Positions 62,087 through 64,000 of a DNA stretch of 64,000 nucleotides are shown here, piece by piece. The notes beneath the pieces were generated by a model, which searched no databases, had not been told where the DNA came from, and was given only the letters and a program-made list of their open reading frames with translations. Numbering within the stretch: position 1 is the stretch's first letter; each line of letters opens with the position of its first letter. Source of the stretch: Bradyrhizobium sp. SRS-191. Its GTDB lineage: Bacteria > Pseudomonadota > Alphaproteobacteria > Rhizobiales > Xanthobacteraceae. The position numbers and the translations under genes were made by a program. The stretch is from positions 26,883 through 90,882 of the forward strand of contig NZ_JANBVS010000027.1 of the NCBI RefSeq assembly GCF_024586915.1, in the 5' to 3' direction.

Positions 62087-63116
62087 GGCCGGCGCGGATC
62101 CTGATGCCGCCCTGCTGGCGCTGGCGCAGCGCCTCACCGCGCAGGCCGGCAAGGCCGGCCCGACGGCGCTGACCCGGCTCGCCGGCGGCCGCAACAACCA
62201 GGTCTTCCGCCTCGACACATCCGACGGCCCGCTGGTCCTCAAGCGCTACTTCACCGACGCCCGCGACACCCGCGACCGGCTCGGCGCCGAATGGAGCTTC
62301 ATCAGCCACGCCTGGTCGCGCGGCGTCCGCGTCGTGCCCGAGCCGCTCGCCTGCGATCGCGCCGAGCAGGCGGGCCTCTACAGCTTCGTCGAAGGCCGCA
62401 AGCTGACCGCGCTCGAACTGGCGCCGGCCCATGTCGATGCCGCGATCGATTTCGTGCTGGCAGTAAATGCCCCGCCTCGCCCGACGCTGGCGCCGGGATC
62501 GGAGGCCTGCTTTTCGCTCGCCGAACATATTGCCACCGTCGAGCGCCGCGTCGCCCGGCTTGCGACGCTCGACGCGGACGTGCCGCATGTCGCCGAGGCC
62601 CGGCAGTTCGTGACGGCGCAGTTGCAGCCCGTCTGGGCCGAGGTGAAGGCGAACATCCTCAACGGTGCCGCGGCCGAAGGGCTCGTCCCGGACGCCGCCA
62701 TCCCTCCGGATCAGGTCTGCCTGTCGCCCTCCGATTTCGGCTTCCACAACGCGCTGATCGACGATGCGGGCAAGCTCACCTTCCTCGATTTCGAATATGC
62801 TGGGCGCGACGATCCGGCCAAGCTGGTGTCCGACTTCTTCTGCCAGCCCGAGGTGCCGGTGCCGCTCGCCGTGCATGAGCACTTCATCGACCGGATGACG
62901 GACGGCTTCGGCCTCGATGCGGCCGGAGCGACGCGCTGCCGCCTCTTGATCGACGCTTATCAGGTCAAGTGGACCTGCATCATCCTCAACGACTTCCTGC
63001 CGCTCGGCGCCACCCGCCGCGCCTTTGCCGACACTGGCGCCTGGGCGCAGCGCTGCGCCGCGCAGCTCGCCAAGGCCGAGGCACAGCTCAGCCTGATCGG
63101 CGCCACATCCGATTAA
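62064..63116 (+). CDS. APH-fold phosphotransferase (small-molecule kinase)
   Basis: A 350-residue aminoglycoside-phosphotransferase-fold protein. It has GGRNNQVFRLDT as glycine-rich loop, the ATP-binding Lys in LVLKRYF, SDFGFHNALID as the variant Brenner motif (Ser-Asp in place of His-Gly-Asp) and FLDFEYAGRDDP as the metal-binding motif. It may be the sugar-1-kinase of the pathway. I chose ATG 62064, which overlaps the HAD gene by 23 bp; the TTG/GTG-type starts upstream would add basic residues. Confidence 0.85.
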   Translation: MSSVTAAEAGADPDAALLALAQRLTAQAGKAGPTALTRLAGGRNNQVFRLDTSDGPLVLKRYFTDARDTRDRLGAEWSFISHAWSRGVRVVPEPLACDRAEQAGLYSFVEGRKLTALELAPAHVDAAIDFVLAVNAPPRPTLAPGSEACFSLAEHIATVERRVARLATLDADVPHVAEARQFVTAQLQPVWAEVKANILNGAAAEGLVPDAAIPPDQVCLSPSDFGFHNALIDDAGKLTFLDFEYAGRDDPAKLVSDFFCQPEVPVPLAVHEHFIDRMTDGFGLDAAGATRCRLLIDAYQVKWTCIILNDFLPLGATRRAFADTGAWAQRCAAQLAKAEAQLSLIGATSD

Positions 63117-63143
63117 CCGACAATCCCACGCCCGGAGATCTTC

Positions 63144-63806
63144 ATGGCCTATCGCGAGTTCGTCAGTCTCGTCCACAAATCGACCAAACGCGACTATCTC
63201 GCGCGCGTCACCCAGCGCGACAAGGCCGACGTCGCCGAGATGGCGGTCAAGTTCGACTACGATTATTGGGACGGCAGCCGCGAGACCGGCTATGGCGGCT
63301 ACAAATATGACGGCCGCTGGCGCAAGGTCGCCGACGCGATGATCGAGACCTACGGCATCAAGCCGGGCATGCGCGTGCTCGACGTCGGCTCCGGCAAGGG
63401 TTTTATTCTGCACGATTTCCGCGAGGCCATTCCGGACCTCGAGGTCGCCGGCATCGACATCTCCTCCTACGGCGTCGAGCACACGATGGAGAGCGTCAAG
63501 CCGTTCTGCCAGGTCGGCAATGCGGCCAAGCTGCCCTACCCCGACAAGCACTTCGATCTCGTCATCTCGATCAACACGCTGCACAACCTCTACAACTACG
63601 ATCTCGACGCCGCGCTGCGCGAGATGGAGCGCGTCAGCCGCGGCGGCAAATATCTCTGCGTCGAGGGCTATCGCAACGAGCGCGAGAAGGTGAACCTGAT
63701 GTACTGGCAGCTGACCTGCCGCATCTTCCACACCCCCGAGGAATGGGCCTTCGAGTTCAAGCGCTCCGGCTACACCGGCGATCACGAATTCATCTTCTTC
63801 GAATGA
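63144..63806 (+). CDS. Class I SAM-dependent methyltransferase
   Basis: A 220-residue methyltransferase. Motif I is VLDVGSGKG (78-86), with VAGIDISSYGVEH as motif II and HFDLVISINTLHNL as motif IV. The N-terminal 60 residues, rich in charged and aromatic residues (YDYWDGSRETGYGGYKYDGR), are unlike generic methyltransferases and may form the acceptor site. It is the last gene of the operon and probably methylates the finished sugar or its activated form. Confidence 0.9.
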   Translation: MAYREFVSLVHKSTKRDYLARVTQRDKADVAEMAVKFDYDYWDGSRETGYGGYKYDGRWRKVADAMIETYGIKPGMRVLDVGSGKGFILHDFREAIPDLEVAGIDISSYGVEHTMESVKPFCQVGNAAKLPYPDKHFDLVISINTLHNLYNYDLDAALREMERVSRGGKYLCVEGYRNEREKVNLMYWQLTCRIFHTPEEWAFEFKRSGYTGDHEFIFFE

Positions 63807-63870
63807 GCTGAGACAGGCGCGCCAGCGCGCGCTCTCGCGACGCAAGTCGTCCGAGCGATGCTGCGGTCGT

Positions 63871-63893
63871 CGCCCTCTCGAAACGAGAGGGCG
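63871..63893 (+). terminator. 10-bp perfect hairpin after the heptose-type operon
   Basis: CGCCCTCTCG and CGAGAGGGCG pair perfectly around an AAA loop, 64 bp past the methyltransferase stop. No T tract follows. It overlaps by three bases the left end of the repeat element at 63891, so it may be part of that element rather than a dedicated terminator. Confidence 0.5.
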
Positions 63894-63996
63894 CGGGGAA
63901 GGCCGGGAGCCTGCCGCCCCCATGGCCCGCCTGCGAAAGAAAATGCAGGCGGCAGGTACCACAGGTTCGGCTGGGACATCCCGGCCTTCCCCGCGC
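63891..63996 (-). repeat. 106-bp element with 18-bp perfect terminal inverted repeats (copy B)
   Basis: GCGCGGGGAAGGCCGGGA (63891-63908) and TCCCGGCCTTCCCCGCGC (63979-63996) are perfect reverse complements. Between them the core (AACCTGTGGTACCTGCCG and GCAGGCGGGCCATGG on the minus strand) is the same as in copy A at 26318-26420. The ends differ from copy A at some positions but stay self-complementary, which is evidence of selection on base pairing. Confidence 0.85.
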
Positions 63997-64000
63997 GATC

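Overview
The window looks like chromosome from a Bradyrhizobium-type alphaproteobacterium (Nitrobacteraceae). Codon use is GC-rich, the protein families are typical of that group, and two palindromic repeat types that I recognise from Bradyrhizobium/Rhodopseudomonas intergenic DNA are present (a GAGCATGATC...GATCATGCTC palindrome, and CCGGGACGAC-ended elements). I see no rRNA, tRNA, CRISPR array, phage gene or transposase. The species call is inference from content.

Region 1 (1-30 kb) is mixed accessory and housekeeping DNA. A six-gene minus-strand catabolic or detoxification operon (alpha/beta hydrolase, YcaC-like isochorismatase-fold hydrolase, XapX protein, YtcJ-like amidohydrolase, DoxX, secreted glyoxalase-like protein cut by the window edge) faces a divergent AraC-type regulator across a perfect TGTGCA-CC-TGCACA inverted repeat. 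Then come thiD, a stand-alone Lrp/AsnC effector domain, a second AraC regulator, a CHASE-like/GGDEF/EAL protein divergent from a periplasmic binding protein, two c-type cytochromes, an orphan CoxL-type molybdenum hydroxylase subunit, a probable copper-handling operon (DUF2946, TonB receptor, YcnI-PCuAC fusion), murJ, a toxin-first toxin-antitoxin pair whose antitoxin looks like a hybrid, and a large repeat-bearing metalloprotease. A gene-free stretch (25.6-27.0 kb) holds four small elements with terminal inverted repeats; one has a second copy in opposite orientation at the very end of the window.

Region 2 (27-46 kb) is a surface-polysaccharide and protein-glycosylation locus. It has a Gfo/Idh/MocA dehydrogenase plus DegT aminotransferase pair (amino-sugar synthesis), a DUF1223 thioredoxin-like protein, three tandem TPR/GT41 O-GlcNAc-transferase-like genes that all appear to use GTG or TTG starts, a mannose-1-phosphate guanylyltransferase, a UDP-uronate 4-epimerase, a TviB-type nucleotide-sugar dehydrogenase, a flippase-like membrane protein, an AsnB-type amidotransferase and a TIGR04372-type glycosyltransferase.

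Region 3 (46-53 kb) looks like a polysaccharide O-acetylation island: an AlgI-like MBOAT acyltransferase, two related SGNH-like membrane-anchored proteins beside it, and two copies of another SGNH-like family flanking them.

Region 4 (53.7-63.8 kb) is an eleven-gene plus-strand operon-like block that seems to make an unusual activated sugar. It has a heptose kinase/nucleotidyltransferase with domains in reversed order, an HddC-like nucleotidyltransferase, GmhA, two SDR epimerase/dehydratases (one with Arg for the catalytic Lys), a split transketolase, a zinc-type alcohol dehydrogenase without the structural-zinc cysteines, a HAD phosphatase, an APH-fold kinase and a methyltransferase. It contains no glycosyltransferase, so it probably supplies a precursor. 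The split transketolase together with the heptose enzymes is the strongest candidate here for an undescribed pathway, possibly for a branched or higher-carbon sugar.
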